NCBI RefSeq assembly: GCF_000016065.1
Contig: NC_009092.1
Span: 3,844,001 to 3,908,000 of the forward strand
Direction of reading: 5' to 3'
DNA: 64,000 bases
Source of the DNA: Shewanella loihica PV-4
GTDB taxonomy: Bacteria > Pseudomonadota > Gammaproteobacteria > Enterobacterales > Shewanellaceae
The notes under the pieces: model-generated
What the model was told of the DNA's origin: nothing
The model's database searches: none
Seen by the model: the letters and a program-made list of their open reading frames with translations, nothing else
Shown here: one piece after another, positions 1 through 9,217 of the stretch
How the letters are laid out: every line of letters starts with the position of its first letter
Position numbering within the stretch: position 1 is the first letter of the stretch
Position numbers and translations under genes: made by a program

Positions 1-276
1 CGCACCCACGGCATCGAATACCGCCTGTATCTCACCATCCAGCCTGAGCGCCCCGGCCGACTCTTGCTCTGCCGCCGGTTTATCAGGCCCAGTTTGAGGT
101 ACTGCCGCCGCGCCGCCAGCCCAACTTAACAAGGCCAGGCTGAGCAGCCCCAGATACCCCAGCGAACAGAGTAGCCGATAGCCTAAGCCAGCACTAATAC
201 CAGAACCTAGACCACAACTAAGACCGGAACGAAAGCCACAACTAAGACCAGACTCCGAGCTAACCCGCATTTTCAT
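1..276 (-). CDS. Secreted protein, N-terminal part (truncated by window edge)
   Basis: An open frame starts at an ATG at 276 after a purine-rich GGGGGGAAG stretch and runs off the window with no stop (92 codons seen). The first 30 residues are low-complexity, rich in Ser, Gly, Leu and Cys, and are encoded by imperfect direct repeats (ACAACTAAGACC seen twice on the + strand). A hydrophobic stretch follows at about residues 34-55 ending in Ala residues, consistent with a signal peptide. If the real signal starts further in, the repeated part may be a recent 5' extension. A second in-frame ATG lies two codons in. The visible mature part (rich in Pro, Glu, Ala) matches no family I recognise. Confidence 0.6.
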   Translation of the reverse strand, partial: MKMRVSSESGLSCGFRSGLSCGLGSGISAGLGYRLLCSLGYLGLLSLALLSWAGGAAAVPQTGPDKPAAEQESAGALRLDGEIQAVFDAVGA

Positions 277-541
277 CTTCCCCCCCACTAATCCGCATAA
301 AATCCCTGCCTCGAGTCTAGCAACTTGCCCCTGCGCCCGTGGGGGCAAACTCATGATGATTTGTGTCAAGAATCTGGCATTTTATCAAGCCATCTCAAGT
401 CTTTATTTGCAGACTGTTGTCGTGCATACTCAGTTGTTGACTATAATAAATTCAAATTGATAACCACCCTGAGCCATCATTGCCCAACATCAGCCTTAGG
501 CTGAGTGTAAGGTTAAGAGGTTTTTGCAAAGGAACCATGTC

Positions 542-1702
542 ATGCGTAAAACAGCCATAGCCCTGGCGATGACCAGCTTGCTGAGTAGCAGCGCCTTCGC
601 CGCTCTGGATCTCGAAGAACTGCGCCTCCCCAAGGCAACCCAGGCCATGCCCGACGTCGTCAACCGCTATCAAGCCCTGGTCGATAGCTTGGACGACAAG
701 TATCGTCAGCAGAAAGATGAACTCATCATGACACAGATGGTGGCCCACCAAGGCGAGCGCCTCTGGCAACAGGCCGTGAGAGACGTGCAATCCGGCGGTC
801 AGGACGACAGATCCCTCTACTGGAGTCGTCTGGCGATGAAGAAGACCCTTAAAGAGTCTAAGCCCGCCTTTAACATGGCCGACTGGCAGCGCAGCATATT
901 ACTCAAGGCGGTAGAGAAATCTTCCCGCGGCTTCAGCGACATCCACTTCGATGACGACAGCCAGATCCGTATTCTGCTCACCGGCTTCGATCCCTTCTTT
1001 CTGGATCGCAACATAGATCAGAGCAACCCATCTGGCTTAACCGCGCTGGCCCTGGACGGCTACAAGTTTAGCGTCGACGGCAAGAAGGCCCAGATAGAGA
1101 CGGTAATGATCCCGGTGCGCTTCGCCGACTTCGATCAGGGGATCATCGAGTCCCTGCTCACCCCTGTCTATCGTGAAAACAGCGTCAATGCCATCTTCAC
1201 CGTCAGCATGGGCCGTGACGACTTCGATCTGGAGCGCTTCCCCGGCCGCAACCGCAGCGCGGCAGCACCCGATAACCTCAATGTGCTGACCGGCGCCACG
1301 GCCCAGTCACCACAGGCGCCTATGTTCGATGGCAAGCCACTCTATGGCCCAGAATTCGTCGAGTTCTCGCTACCTGTCGGTGCCATGCAGTCGGTCAAGG
1401 GCAAGTGGAAGATCAATGACAACCACACAGTGACCACGCTATCGAGAGGCGAGTTCGACGCCAGCTCGCTGAGCGAGCTGCAAAACACGACTCAGGTCAA
1501 TGGCTCGGTCAATGGCTCGGGCGGCGGTTACCTGTCCAACGAAATCTCCTACCGCGCGGTGCTTCTGGGACAGCGTTTCAACAGCGGCATCAAGGTCGGT
1601 CATATCCACACCCCAAGGGTGAAGGCCTATGAGGCAGAGACGGAGATGGCGATCGTTGATCAGGTCAAGGAGATGGTCAAAGCCGCAGCAACCCGGCTAT
1701 AA
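542..1702 (+). CDS. Secreted pyroglutamyl-peptidase-like (C15 fold) protein with Cys-to-Ser substitution
   Basis: The product has 386 residues, starting at the ATG at 542, which follows an AAAGGAAC ribosome-binding site and opens directly into a signal peptide ending SSSAFA. Residues about 140-386 resemble pyroglutamyl peptidase I: ILLTGFDPF near the start of the domain, an NPS motif, a GRDDFDLERF segment that lines up with the catalytic-Glu strand, and HIHTP matching the catalytic-His segment (FIHIP). The segment that normally holds the nucleophilic Cys (TFVCNHLFY) reads YLSNEISY, so the Cys is Ser332. Glu231 and His356 are kept. A 110-residue N-terminal domain precedes the fold; family members are usually cytoplasmic and about 210 residues. 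It may be a non-peptidase or a serine variant. It is a single gene followed by a hairpin. Confidence 0.8.
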   Translation: MRKTAIALAMTSLLSSSAFAALDLEELRLPKATQAMPDVVNRYQALVDSLDDKYRQQKDELIMTQMVAHQGERLWQQAVRDVQSGGQDDRSLYWSRLAMKKTLKESKPAFNMADWQRSILLKAVEKSSRGFSDIHFDDDSQIRILLTGFDPFFLDRNIDQSNPSGLTALALDGYKFSVDGKKAQIETVMIPVRFADFDQGIIESLLTPVYRENSVNAIFTVSMGRDDFDLERFPGRNRSAAAPDNLNVLTGATAQSPQAPMFDGKPLYGPEFVEFSLPVGAMQSVKGKWKINDNHTVTTLSRGEFDASSLSELQNTTQVNGSVNGSGGGYLSNEISYRAVLLGQRFNSGIKVGHIHTPRVKAYEAETEMAIVDQVKEMVKAAATRL

Positions 1703-1717
1703 TCACTCCTCCTGAAA

Positions 1718-1740
1718 ACGCCCGCTCTCTTGGCGGGCGT
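1718..1740 (+). terminator. GC-rich hairpin after the C15-like gene
   Basis: ACGCCCGC pairs perfectly with GCGGGCGT across a 7-base loop, 16 bases after the stop codon. Only a weak T-containing tail (CTATCACC) follows, so it may be an inefficient or Rho-assisted terminator. Confidence 0.5.
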
Positions 1741-1755
1741 CTATCACCTAACGCC

Positions 1756-1790
1756 TAGGGCCTGTTGACCATTCATGTTTCGACGATTGC
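1756..1790 (+). repeat. Solo end of the MITE-like element found at 59482-59747
   Basis: The first 35 bases beginning TAGGGCCTGTTGACC closely match the left end of the element at 59481 (TAGGGTCTGTTGACC, then a shared TTC, TGTTT and TTGCA). No second end or internal part is seen downstream, so it is a fragment. It overlaps the presumed start codon of sprT (ATG at 1775). Confidence 0.5.
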
Positions 1791-2386
1791 AATCCCTGTT
1801 TCACACGCCTCCGCCAGAATCATCCAGGCTTACCTCCAAAGCGTCTAAATCAAAAACGTCTAAGCCTCCAGCAAACAGTACCGAGCTTAACGCGCATCAG
1901 CAGCTTATTCTCGAGGCCGTTGAATCTTGCTATCAAACGGCAGAGGGGCAACTTAAGCGCGACTTTCAGCGCCCCGAGGTGAACTTCAAACTCAGGGGCA
2001 AGAGCGCCGGCACCGCCCATCTGCAGCTCAACAAGCTGAGGTTCAACCCTGTGTTGTTAGAGGAAAACCTAGATGAGTTTATCCGGCAGGTGGTGCCCCA
2101 CGAGATCTGTCACCTGCTCGCCTATCAGCTCTATGGCCGGGTCAAACCCCACGGCAAGGAGTGGCAGGCCTTGATGGTGAAACTCTATGGCCTGACCCCC
2201 AGCACCACCCACAGCCTGAATACCGACTCTGTCGCCGGCCGAACCTTCGACTATCGCTGCCGCTGCGGCGTCGTGCCGCTGAGCATTCGCAGACACAACA
2301 AGGTGCAGCGCCAAGAGACCCAGTATCGCTGCCGCCGCTGCCATGAGACGCTAAGCCTCCTAGATGGCACAGACGGCGAGGCATGA
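1775..2386 (+). CDS. sprT: SprT-family zinc metalloprotease-like protein
   Basis: The product has 203 residues. It shows the SprT zinc-binding motif HEICH (His109, Glu110, His113) with a downstream PHGKEW segment likely giving the third ligand (His126), and a C-terminal zinc-ribbon with YRCRC and YRCRRC pairs. The core from about residue 40 aligns well with E. coli SprT (about 165 residues). The N-terminal 40 residues are Ser/Lys/Pro-rich and extra, and their start codon sits inside a sequence like the end of a repeat element. The true start may therefore be internal, or the extension may come from the insertion. The cellular substrate of bacterial SprT is not well established. Confidence 0.9.
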   Translation: MFRRLQSLFHTPPPESSRLTSKASKSKTSKPPANSTELNAHQQLILEAVESCYQTAEGQLKRDFQRPEVNFKLRGKSAGTAHLQLNKLRFNPVLLEENLDEFIRQVVPHEICHLLAYQLYGRVKPHGKEWQALMVKLYGLTPSTTHSLNTDSVAGRTFDYRCRCGVVPLSIRRHNKVQRQETQYRCRRCHETLSLLDGTDGEA

Positions 2387-2561
2387 TGAATCCGGCTTAA
2401 CTTGCCTGATCTGAGTCGATTCCCGTAGAATCGGCTTGAATTAGGGCGCCATATTCAGCGATACAAGATGAGTGGGCGCCATCATATAAGTTGCCACCAA
2501 GCCGGCCAAATAGAGAGCGCGGCAGAGATAGGCGACGAATTTTTATTTTTAGGGAATAGAT

Positions 2562-3317
2562 GTGCTAACTACCTCATTGAGTTTGAGGCCGCTGCTGCGC
2601 GGCGCCTTGGCGTTGCTGGCGCTTGGCTTTACCACGGGCGCCCTCGCCTCCCATCCCACCAGTTTTAATCAGGCCAAGCAGGTCGCACGCAGCATCTACA
2701 GCGAGGCGCTACCGGCCAAGAGCTTCTACTGCGGCTGCGACATCAGCATCTCGGGCAAGTTGTGGCAGCCCGACTTCGAGCGCTGCGGCTATCAGGTGCG
2801 TAAACAAGAAAAGCGCGCCAAGCGTATCGAGTGGGAACACATAGTCCCCGCCTGGGAATTTGGCCACCAGCGCCAGTGCTGGCAAGAGGGCGGTCGCAAA
2901 AACTGCGGCAAGACAGACAAACAATTTAAGAAGATGGAGAGCGACCTGCATAACCTGGTACCCGCCATCGGCGAGGTCAATGGCGATCGCAGTAACTTCC
3001 GTTTCAGCCAGTGGAACGCCAAGGCTGAGCAATATGGCCAGTGTGCCATGGTGGTCGACTTCAAGGGCAGAAAGGTGGAGCCTCCCAGCCAGACCCGCGG
3101 TCAGATAGCCCGCACCTATCTCTATATGCAACAGGCCTATGGCCTCAAGATCGCCAAAAGTCAGCTAAAACTGTTTCAGGCATGGGATAAAAGCTATCCA
3201 GTTGATACTATTGAGTGCCAGAGAGACGCCGCCATCGCGGCCAAACAGGGCAACCACAACCCCTTTGTCCAGGCCCAGTGCCAAAAACGGACAGATACCC
3301 AGCGTATCGCGGAGTAA
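2562..3317 (+). CDS. endA: Periplasmic endonuclease I
   Basis: The product has 251 residues and is a non-specific periplasmic or secreted DNase/RNase of the EndA/Vvn/Dns family. A signal peptide at residues 1-29 ends GALASHP. The conserved beta-beta-alpha-metal nuclease core is visible: [14 protein letters not shown], followed by [19 protein letters not shown], plus paired cysteines (FYCGCD, RCGYQ, QCW) typical of the periplasmic enzyme. The start is a GTG at 2562, supported by AGGGA six bases upstream. The stop lies 3 bases before the rsmE start, so the two are probably co-transcribed, as is the endA-rsmE-gshB order in enterobacteria. Confidence 0.95.
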   Translation: MLTTSLSLRPLLRGALALLALGFTTGALASHPTSFNQAKQVARSIYSEALPAKSFYCGCDISISGKLWQPDFERCGYQVRKQEKRAKRIEWEHIVPAWEFGHQRQCWQEGGRKNCGKTDKQFKKMESDLHNLVPAIGEVNGDRSNFRFSQWNAKAEQYGQCAMVVDFKGRKVEPPSQTRGQIARTYLYMQQAYGLKIAKSQLKLFQAWDKSYPVDTIECQRDAAIAAKQGNHNPFVQAQCQKRTDTQRIAE

Positions 3318-3320
3318 TGC

Positions 3321-4052
3321 ATGAGAATTCCAAGGATCTATCAGCTCGGCAACTATGACCTTAACCAGCAGTTGATGCTGGACGAGGAAGCCGCCGGCCA
3401 CGTCGGGCGCGTATTGCGCATGGGCGCCGGCGAGCAGCTCGAGCTGTTCAACGGCGATGGCCACAACTACCTGACCGAGATCGTCACCGCCAGCAAGAAA
3501 AATGTCGAGGTGCGGGTCCTATCCAAGGAGGCGAACGACAACGAGTCGCCCCTCAACCTGCATCTGGGTCAGGTGATCTCCCGCGGCGATCGCATGGACT
3601 TCACCCTGCAAAAATCGGTCGAGCTGGGGGTCAATACTATTACCCCACTGTTTTCCGAACGCTGCGGCGTCAAGCTGACCGGCGAGCGTCTGGAGAAGAA
3701 GATCCAGCAGTGGCAGAAGATAGTGATCAGCGCCTGTGAACAGTCTGGCCGCAGCACGGTACCAGAGGTGAGACCGGCGATGCAGCTCGACGACTGGTGC
3801 GGTGAAGCCACCCAGGCCCTCAAGCTCAATCTGCACCCCAGGGCCGACCATGGTATCAATGGCCTGGTGATGGAGACTCCAAGGGTACGTCTGCTGATCG
3901 GCCCCGAAGGCGGACTGTCGCCCCAGGAGATCGCCATGACAGAGACCCATGCCTTCACCGACGTGCTGCTCGGCCCCCGCGTATTGCGCACCGAGACCGC
4001 CGCCCTGACGGCCATCAGCGCACTGCAACTTAAGTTTGGCGACCTGAGCTAA
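3321..4052 (+). CDS. rsmE: 16S rRNA m3U1498 methyltransferase
   Basis: The product has 243 residues and methylates N3 of U1498 of 16S rRNA using S-adenosylmethionine. It shows the SPOUT-class trefoil-knot signature near the C-terminus ([14 protein letters not shown], then [11 protein letters not shown]) and an N-terminal PUA-like domain with HVGRVLRM. Length equals the family norm. The start is supported by GGAG overlapping the end of endA; it sits between endA and gshB in a likely operon. Confidence 0.96.
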   Translation: MRIPRIYQLGNYDLNQQLMLDEEAAGHVGRVLRMGAGEQLELFNGDGHNYLTEIVTASKKNVEVRVLSKEANDNESPLNLHLGQVISRGDRMDFTLQKSVELGVNTITPLFSERCGVKLTGERLEKKIQQWQKIVISACEQSGRSTVPEVRPAMQLDDWCGEATQALKLNLHPRADHGINGLVMETPRVRLLIGPEGGLSPQEIAMTETHAFTDVLLGPRVLRTETAALTAISALQLKFGDLS

Positions 4053-4090
4053 AAGGCTCGGCCCTTAGCATTAACAAAAGGAAAGATGAG

Positions 4091-5038
4091 ATGATAAAGC
4101 TTGGCATAGTGATGGATCCCATCAGCGACATTAACATCAAGAAAGACTCCAGCTTCGCCATGTTGATGGCGGCGCAGTCGCGCGGCTATCAGCTCTATTA
4201 TATGGAGATGCAAGATCTGGCCATGGTGAACGGCGTGGCCATGGGTAACATGCGTCGCCTCACGGTGAAGCAAGATCCCCAATCCTGGTACCAACTGGAA
4301 GAGGCCGTCGATACGCCGCTTGCAGATCTCGACGTGATCCTGATGCGTAAGGACCCGCCATTCGATACTGAGTTCGTCTACGCCACCTATATGTTGGAGC
4401 GCGCCGAGGAGCAAGGCACGCTGATTGTCAACAAGCCCCAGAGCCTGCGCGACGCCAACGAGAAACTGTTTACCGCCTGGTTCAGCGAATTTACTCCAGA
4501 CACAATCGTGACCCGCGATGCCCAGCGCATCCGCGCCTTCTACCAGGAGAAGGGCGATATCATCCTCAAGCCGCTGGATGGCATGGGCGGCAGCTCTATC
4601 TTCCGCGTTAAGGCACAGGATCCTAACCTAGGGGTGATCATCGAGACCCTCACCAACCATGGTCAGCAATATGCCATGGCCCAGGCCTTCATTCCGGATA
4701 TCACCGCCGGCGACAAGCGCATCCTGGTGGTAGATGGCGTCCCTGTGCCATACAGCCTGGCGCGTATTCCCCAGAAGGGCGAGACCCGGGGTAACCTGGC
4801 CGCCGGTGGTCGCGGCGTCGCTCAGCCCCTGTCTGAGAGCGACTGGGCCATCGCCAACGCCATCGGCCCAGAGCTGAAGAAGCGTGGCCTGATCTTCGTC
4901 GGCCTGGATGTGATCGGCGACAAGCTCACCGAGATCAACGTCACCAGCCCGACCTGTATCAGGGAGATCGAGGCCGCCTTCGACGTGGATATCACAGGCA
5001 TGCTGATGGACGCCATCGAGGCCCGTGTCGGTCGTTAA
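4091..5038 (+). CDS. gshB: Glutathione synthetase
   Basis: The product has 315 residues. This ATP-grasp ligase joins gamma-glutamylcysteine and glycine in the second step of glutathione synthesis. Visible family features are the N-terminal LGIVMDPISDINIKKDSS, the ATP-grasp segment ILKPLDGMGGSSIF, and the C-terminal TEINVTSPTCIREI. The start ATG follows AAAGGAAAG. Length matches E. coli GshB (316). It is preceded by rsmE and followed 12 bases later by the alkaline phosphatase gene. Confidence 0.97.
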   Translation: MIKLGIVMDPISDINIKKDSSFAMLMAAQSRGYQLYYMEMQDLAMVNGVAMGNMRRLTVKQDPQSWYQLEEAVDTPLADLDVILMRKDPPFDTEFVYATYMLERAEEQGTLIVNKPQSLRDANEKLFTAWFSEFTPDTIVTRDAQRIRAFYQEKGDIILKPLDGMGGSSIFRVKAQDPNLGVIIETLTNHGQQYAMAQAFIPDITAGDKRILVVDGVPVPYSLARIPQKGETRGNLAAGGRGVAQPLSESDWAIANAIGPELKKRGLIFVGLDVIGDKLTEINVTSPTCIREIEAAFDVDITGMLMDAIEARVGR

Positions 5039-5050
5039 TCTGGAGCCAAG

Positions 5051-6682
5051 ATGAAACTAACCCGCTTATGTTCCCTCCTCTGCCTGGGTGCCGCGCTGGT
5101 ATCGGGCAGCCTCTGGGCCGACAACCTGCTCGGCCCGCAGACGGCGCCGAGTCGTCCCAAGAATATCGTTATCATGGTGGGCGATGGCATGGGCCCTGCC
5201 TACACCAGCGCCTATCGCTACTATCAGGACAACCCCAACACCCAGGAGATAGAGCAGACGGTATTTGACCGCCTCTTGGTGGGCAACGCCAGCACCTATC
5301 CTGCGCCCGTCAGCGGCTATGTCACCGACTCGGCGGCGGCCGCCACCGCCCTGGCCACAGGGGTGAAGACCTATAACGGCGCCGTGTCGGTAGATATCGA
5401 TAAGCGCCCTGTCCCCACCCTGCTGGAGCTGGCCAAGAAACGCGGCATGAGCACAGGCGTGACAGTGACCAGCCAGATCAACCACGCCACCCCGGCCGCC
5501 TTCTTGAGTCACAACGAGAGCCGCCGTAACTATGAGGCTCTGGCCCAGAGCTACCTGAGCACAGATGCCGACGTCATGCTCGGCGGCGGTCAGAAATATT
5601 TTTCTGACAAGCTGATCAAGCAGTTCGAGGCCAAGGGGTATCGGGTACTCAAGGATTCAGCCCTGCTGGAGGGTGTAACCCAACCTAAGGTGATGGGTCT
5701 GTTCGCCGACGTACAGCTTCCCTGGGCGATCGATGAGCCGGAGGCCAGACGCCTGAGCACCATGACCGCCAAGGCGCTGGAACTACTCTCCCAGAACGAC
5801 CAAGGCTTCGTGCTTCTGGTAGAAGGCAGCCTGATCGACTGGGCCGGTCACAACAACGATATCGCCACCGCCATGGCCGAGATGCATGAATTTGCCAGCG
5901 CCATCGAGGTGGTCGAGCAGTATGTGCGTCAGCATCAAGATACTCTCTTAGTCGTCACCGCCGACCATAACACCGGCGGTCTCTCAATCGGCAAACAAGG
6001 CGAGTACCGCTGGGACAGCCAGATGCTGCGCCAGATAAGCGCCAGCCCGACACAAATCGCTAAGCAGGCATTGGCCCTGGACGAGTGGCGAAGCGGCGTG
6101 AGCGGCGCCCTAGGTTTTACCCCGAGCGATGACGAGTTTAGCGCACTGGATAACGCCAGAATGCAGGGCGAGCAGGTGCTGACCACCCAGCTTAAGAAGC
6201 TAATTGACCAGCGCTCCAACACAGGCTGGACCACGGGCGGTCATACGGGAGTGGACGTGCAGGTGTTTGCTGCCGGCCCGGCCTCATCTCTGTTTGCCGG
6301 CCATCAGGACAATACGGATATCGCCCATAAGCTGATCAGTCTGCTACCTAAAGCGGCTAAAGCTAAGCCAGAAGCTAAACAGGCTCCTGCTAAGCCTCTA
6401 GAACCTAAGGCGGCTAAGCCTGTAGAAGCTGAGCCTGAAGCGGCGCCGCAGGAGACTGAGGTGAAAGTTGAGGTTGAGAGCAAGGCCAAGGATCTCATCG
6501 ACTCACAGGTATTGCCGAAAGAAGATGTGAAACCGGCTGCCGAGGGACAGTCTGCCGCCAGCGACTCTAACGCTAAGAAGATGGACGCCAAGCAGACGCT
6601 ACAGCAAGCAGAAGATCTGCTTAGCGAGGGCGCCGAGAGTCAGTCCGCCGCCCCCGTGTCTCAGGTAGACAATCAAGACTAA
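5051..6682 (+). CDS. Secreted alkaline phosphatase with Ala/Lys/Pro/Glu-rich tail
   Basis: The product has 543 residues: a periplasmic or secreted phosphomonoesterase of the PhoA superfamily. A signal peptide ends at about residue 23. Catalytic features are MVGDGMG (metal-ligand Asp45), VTDSAAAATALATG with the nucleophile Ser94, EGSLIDWAGHNND, and ADHNTGG. A final His-containing TTGGHTGVDV segment completes the metal site. After about residue 430 the fold ends and a roughly 110-residue tail follows, rich in Ala, Lys, Pro and Glu with repeated KPEAK/KPLEPKAAKP units, probably disordered. The ATG lies 12 bases after gshB with GGAG upstream. Confidence 0.92.
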   Translation: MKLTRLCSLLCLGAALVSGSLWADNLLGPQTAPSRPKNIVIMVGDGMGPAYTSAYRYYQDNPNTQEIEQTVFDRLLVGNASTYPAPVSGYVTDSAAAATALATGVKTYNGAVSVDIDKRPVPTLLELAKKRGMSTGVTVTSQINHATPAAFLSHNESRRNYEALAQSYLSTDADVMLGGGQKYFSDKLIKQFEAKGYRVLKDSALLEGVTQPKVMGLFADVQLPWAIDEPEARRLSTMTAKALELLSQNDQGFVLLVEGSLIDWAGHNNDIATAMAEMHEFASAIEVVEQYVRQHQDTLLVVTADHNTGGLSIGKQGEYRWDSQMLRQISASPTQIAKQALALDEWRSGVSGALGFTPSDDEFSALDNARMQGEQVLTTQLKKLIDQRSNTGWTTGGHTGVDVQVFAAGPASSLFAGHQDNTDIAHKLISLLPKAAKAKPEAKQAPAKPLEPKAAKPVEAEPEAAPQETEVKVEVESKAKDLIDSQVLPKEDVKPAAEGQSAASDSNAKKMDAKQTLQQAEDLLSEGAESQSAAPVSQVDNQD

Positions 6683-6735
6683 GCGCTACTTTTCACTAGC
6701 TACTTATACTAGCATCACGCGCTAGCTTATCCTCA

Positions 6736-9213
6736 CTAGCTCCCCTGCCTAGCCAACTTAGGTTGGGGAGCCTGGCTGATGGGCCACAAGCGAGTCTCCT
6801 CTATCTCCTGCAACACCTTAAACACCGACGCCACATCCAGTGGCCGCGAGAAGTAGTAGCCCTGACCTAGCTCGCAGCGCTGACAGCTGAGGCACTCCGC
6901 CTGCTGCTGAGTCTCTATCCCCTCTGCCACCACCTGACGCCCCAGGTTATGGGCCAGCTCGATCACTGTGGTGATGATATGGGCATCGGCCTCACCATCG
7001 AGCACATTGGCGGTGAAACAGCGATCTATCTTCAAGAGATCGAAGGGCAACTGCTTGAGATAGCTCAGCGAGGAATAGCCGGTGCCGAAGTCGTCGATGG
7101 CGATCCTCACCCCCAGCGCCTTGAGCGCCGCCATGGCCGCCATGGCCTGCTCTACCTGCTCGATCACGCTCTCCTCGGTCACCTCAAGCAGCAGGGACTG
7201 AGCCGAGATCTGCTGCGCCTCCACCTCCTGGCGCACCACGTTAAGCAGATCAGGGGCCAGGAAGTGTTTGGCCGACAGGTTGACCGCGATATAAAGCTCG
7301 GGCCAGCCGGCCGACTTGAGCTGGGCGACTAACTCCGAGGCCTTACGGATCACATAGTTACCCACCTCGATGATCGCCTCGCTATGCTCGATATCGGGAA
7401 TGAAATCCCCCGGCATGATGAGGCCGCGCTCGGGATGGAACCAGCGGATCAGCGCCTCGAAGCCGCGTAGCCTGCCCGAGGGCAGCTCGACTATGGGCTG
7501 CAGGAAGAGCACCAGCTGCTCCTCGTTGATGGCCGCCCCTATGCTCTGCTCTATCATGAGGCGGTTATTGGCCTGATGTAGCATCTCTTCGCTGAACACC
7601 CGGTAGTTGCTGCGACCGGCACTCTTGGCCTGATACATGGCCAGATCCGCATGCTGAATAAGCTCCTCCGCCCTGAGCTGCGAGGTGTTGCAGTAAGCCA
7701 GGCCAATACTGGTGGTGACGATCAGCTTGTGACTGCCCAGCACAACGGGATGCTGCAGGGCCGAGAAGATCCTGTGGATCACATTGCTCACCTCCTGCTC
7801 GTCGCGCACCTGCCTGAGCAAGATAAGAAACTCATCGCCCCCCTGACGGAACACAGTATCCATCTCGCGCACGCTATTGGTCAGCCTGGCGGCCACTATC
7901 TTGAGCAGTTCGTCCCCCTGAATGTGCCCAAGGGTGTCGTTGATCCGCTTAAACTCGTCGAGATCCAGGAACATGAGCACCACACAATCTTCCTCGCTGG
8001 CGATACAGGCGATGGCGGTCTGCAGTTCGTGGTGCAGCATGGCCTTGTTGGGCAAGCCCGTCAGGGTATCCAGCATGGCGAGCCGCTCAAGCTCATGGGT
8101 GTACTCGTCCACCTCGTTTTCCATCCCCTGCATGTTGTCGGCTAGCTGTCGGGTCGCCAGATGGATCAGGTCCACCTCGTCGGGAAACCAGGATGGCTTT
8201 CTCGGCAGGCTGGTGCGTACGCTGCCAAAGTCGTGGTCCGCCAGCAGGGGCAAGAGGCTGGCGTGGCGCGCCAGGCTGACGACTGGCGACCAAGCCACTA
8301 ACAGCACCAGACCGGCGGCCAAGATCAGCCCCACCAGCAGGGTGCCAACCATCCCCAGCTGAAAGGTGGATAGCATCTGCTGCCACTGCTCCAGACTCAT
8401 CAACACCACTATCGCCGGAGCATTTTCCACCTTATCCAGCGGGAAGGACCACACCGCCCAGTGGCTGCCCTGATAGCTATAAATGCCTTCTCCGAGGGAG
8501 ATCTGCTGCCAGGAGTAGCTACCGGCCATGTGACTCAGCAGGGCGAAGCTGCTGGGGCGGTTGCTGATACTATAAAGATGACGCCCCCACAGAGGGCCTG
8601 GCTCGGCGCCGCGAGACTGGGCGCCTAACACCGCCAGCTCGATCGACTTGTCGGTGCGAAAATGACTGATCACCTCGGTGAGCGCCGACTCGAAGAAGAA
8701 CAGATGGGGCTTGCTGTTCACCAAGGTCGGCACCAGCACCTGGATCACACAGTCCTCGACACACACCACCCTGGAGGTGAGTTCATAGGAGGCCTCACTC
8801 TGCATCAGCCACTGGAGATCGTCCTGAGAGTGTGGCTCGCCCGCGTGGGCCAGTCGTTCACCGTTTAGCTGATACAGGCCGAAGCCCTTGAGATCCCAAT
8901 AGAGCTGTACGTCGGGCCAGTTCTCACTCAGCAACAGCTGATAACCCTCGGCACCATCATCGCCCTTGGCATTGGCCACAAACCCAAGCTGCATCGCCGC
9001 CTGCAGCGAATGTTCCACCGCCGTGCTCATGGAGAAGGAGAGGCTCTGGGCCAGCTTGTCCCGCTGGGCCTCCAGTAACATCTTCTGCTGGTTCAGTAGC
9101 TGCTGGTAGGCCAAGGTACAGATCACCCCACCCACCAGGGTCAAGATCAGAATCACCGCGATGAGGAGTTTCCATTTGATACTCAAGAAGCGATTGGGGT
9201 GATTCACTATCAT
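6736..9213 (-). CDS. Membrane GGDEF-EAL cyclic-di-GMP enzyme
   Basis: The product has 825 residues. Two membrane segments (about residues 12-34 and 286-310) flank a periplasmic sensor region of about 250 residues. The GGDEF domain has an intact GGDEF at 458-462 and an RxxD inhibitory site (REMD) five residues before it. The EAL domain has FEALIRW at about 585-591, NLSAKHF, DDFGTGYSSL and EGIE, so both cyclase and phosphodiesterase sites look intact. I place the start at the ATG at 9213, four bases after the stop of the upstream barrel gene; an upstream TTG would overlap that gene. It is the last gene of a three-gene operon with a barrel and a binding-protein-like gene, suggesting envelope-solute input. 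Confidence 0.9.
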   Translation of the reverse strand: MIVNHPNRFLSIKWKLLIAVILILTLVGGVICTLAYQQLLNQQKMLLEAQRDKLAQSLSFSMSTAVEHSLQAAMQLGFVANAKGDDGAEGYQLLLSENWPDVQLYWDLKGFGLYQLNGERLAHAGEPHSQDDLQWLMQSEASYELTSRVVCVEDCVIQVLVPTLVNSKPHLFFFESALTEVISHFRTDKSIELAVLGAQSRGAEPGPLWGRHLYSISNRPSSFALLSHMAGSYSWQQISLGEGIYSYQGSHWAVWSFPLDKVENAPAIVVLMSLEQWQQMLSTFQLGMVGTLLVGLILAAGLVLLVAWSPVVSLARHASLLPLLADHDFGSVRTSLPRKPSWFPDEVDLIHLATRQLADNMQGMENEVDEYTHELERLAMLDTLTGLPNKAMLHHELQTAIACIASEEDCVVLMFLDLDEFKRINDTLGHIQGDELLKIVAARLTNSVREMDTVFRQGGDEFLILLRQVRDEQEVSNVIHRIFSALQHPVVLGSHKLIVTTSIGLAYCNTSQLRAEELIQHADLAMYQAKSAGRSNYRVFSEEMLHQANNRLMIEQSIGAAINEEQLVLFLQPIVELPSGRLRGFEALIRWFHPERGLIMPGDFIPDIEHSEAIIEVGNYVIRKASELVAQLKSAGWPELYIAVNLSAKHFLAPDLLNVVRQEVEAQQISAQSLLLEVTEESVIEQVEQAMAAMAALKALGVRIAIDDFGTGYSSLSYLKQLPFDLLKIDRCFTANVLDGEADAHIITTVIELAHNLGRQVVAEGIETQQQAECLSCQRCELGQGYYFSRPLDVASVFKVLQEIEETRLWPISQAPQPKLARQGS

Positions 9214-9217
9214 GGGA

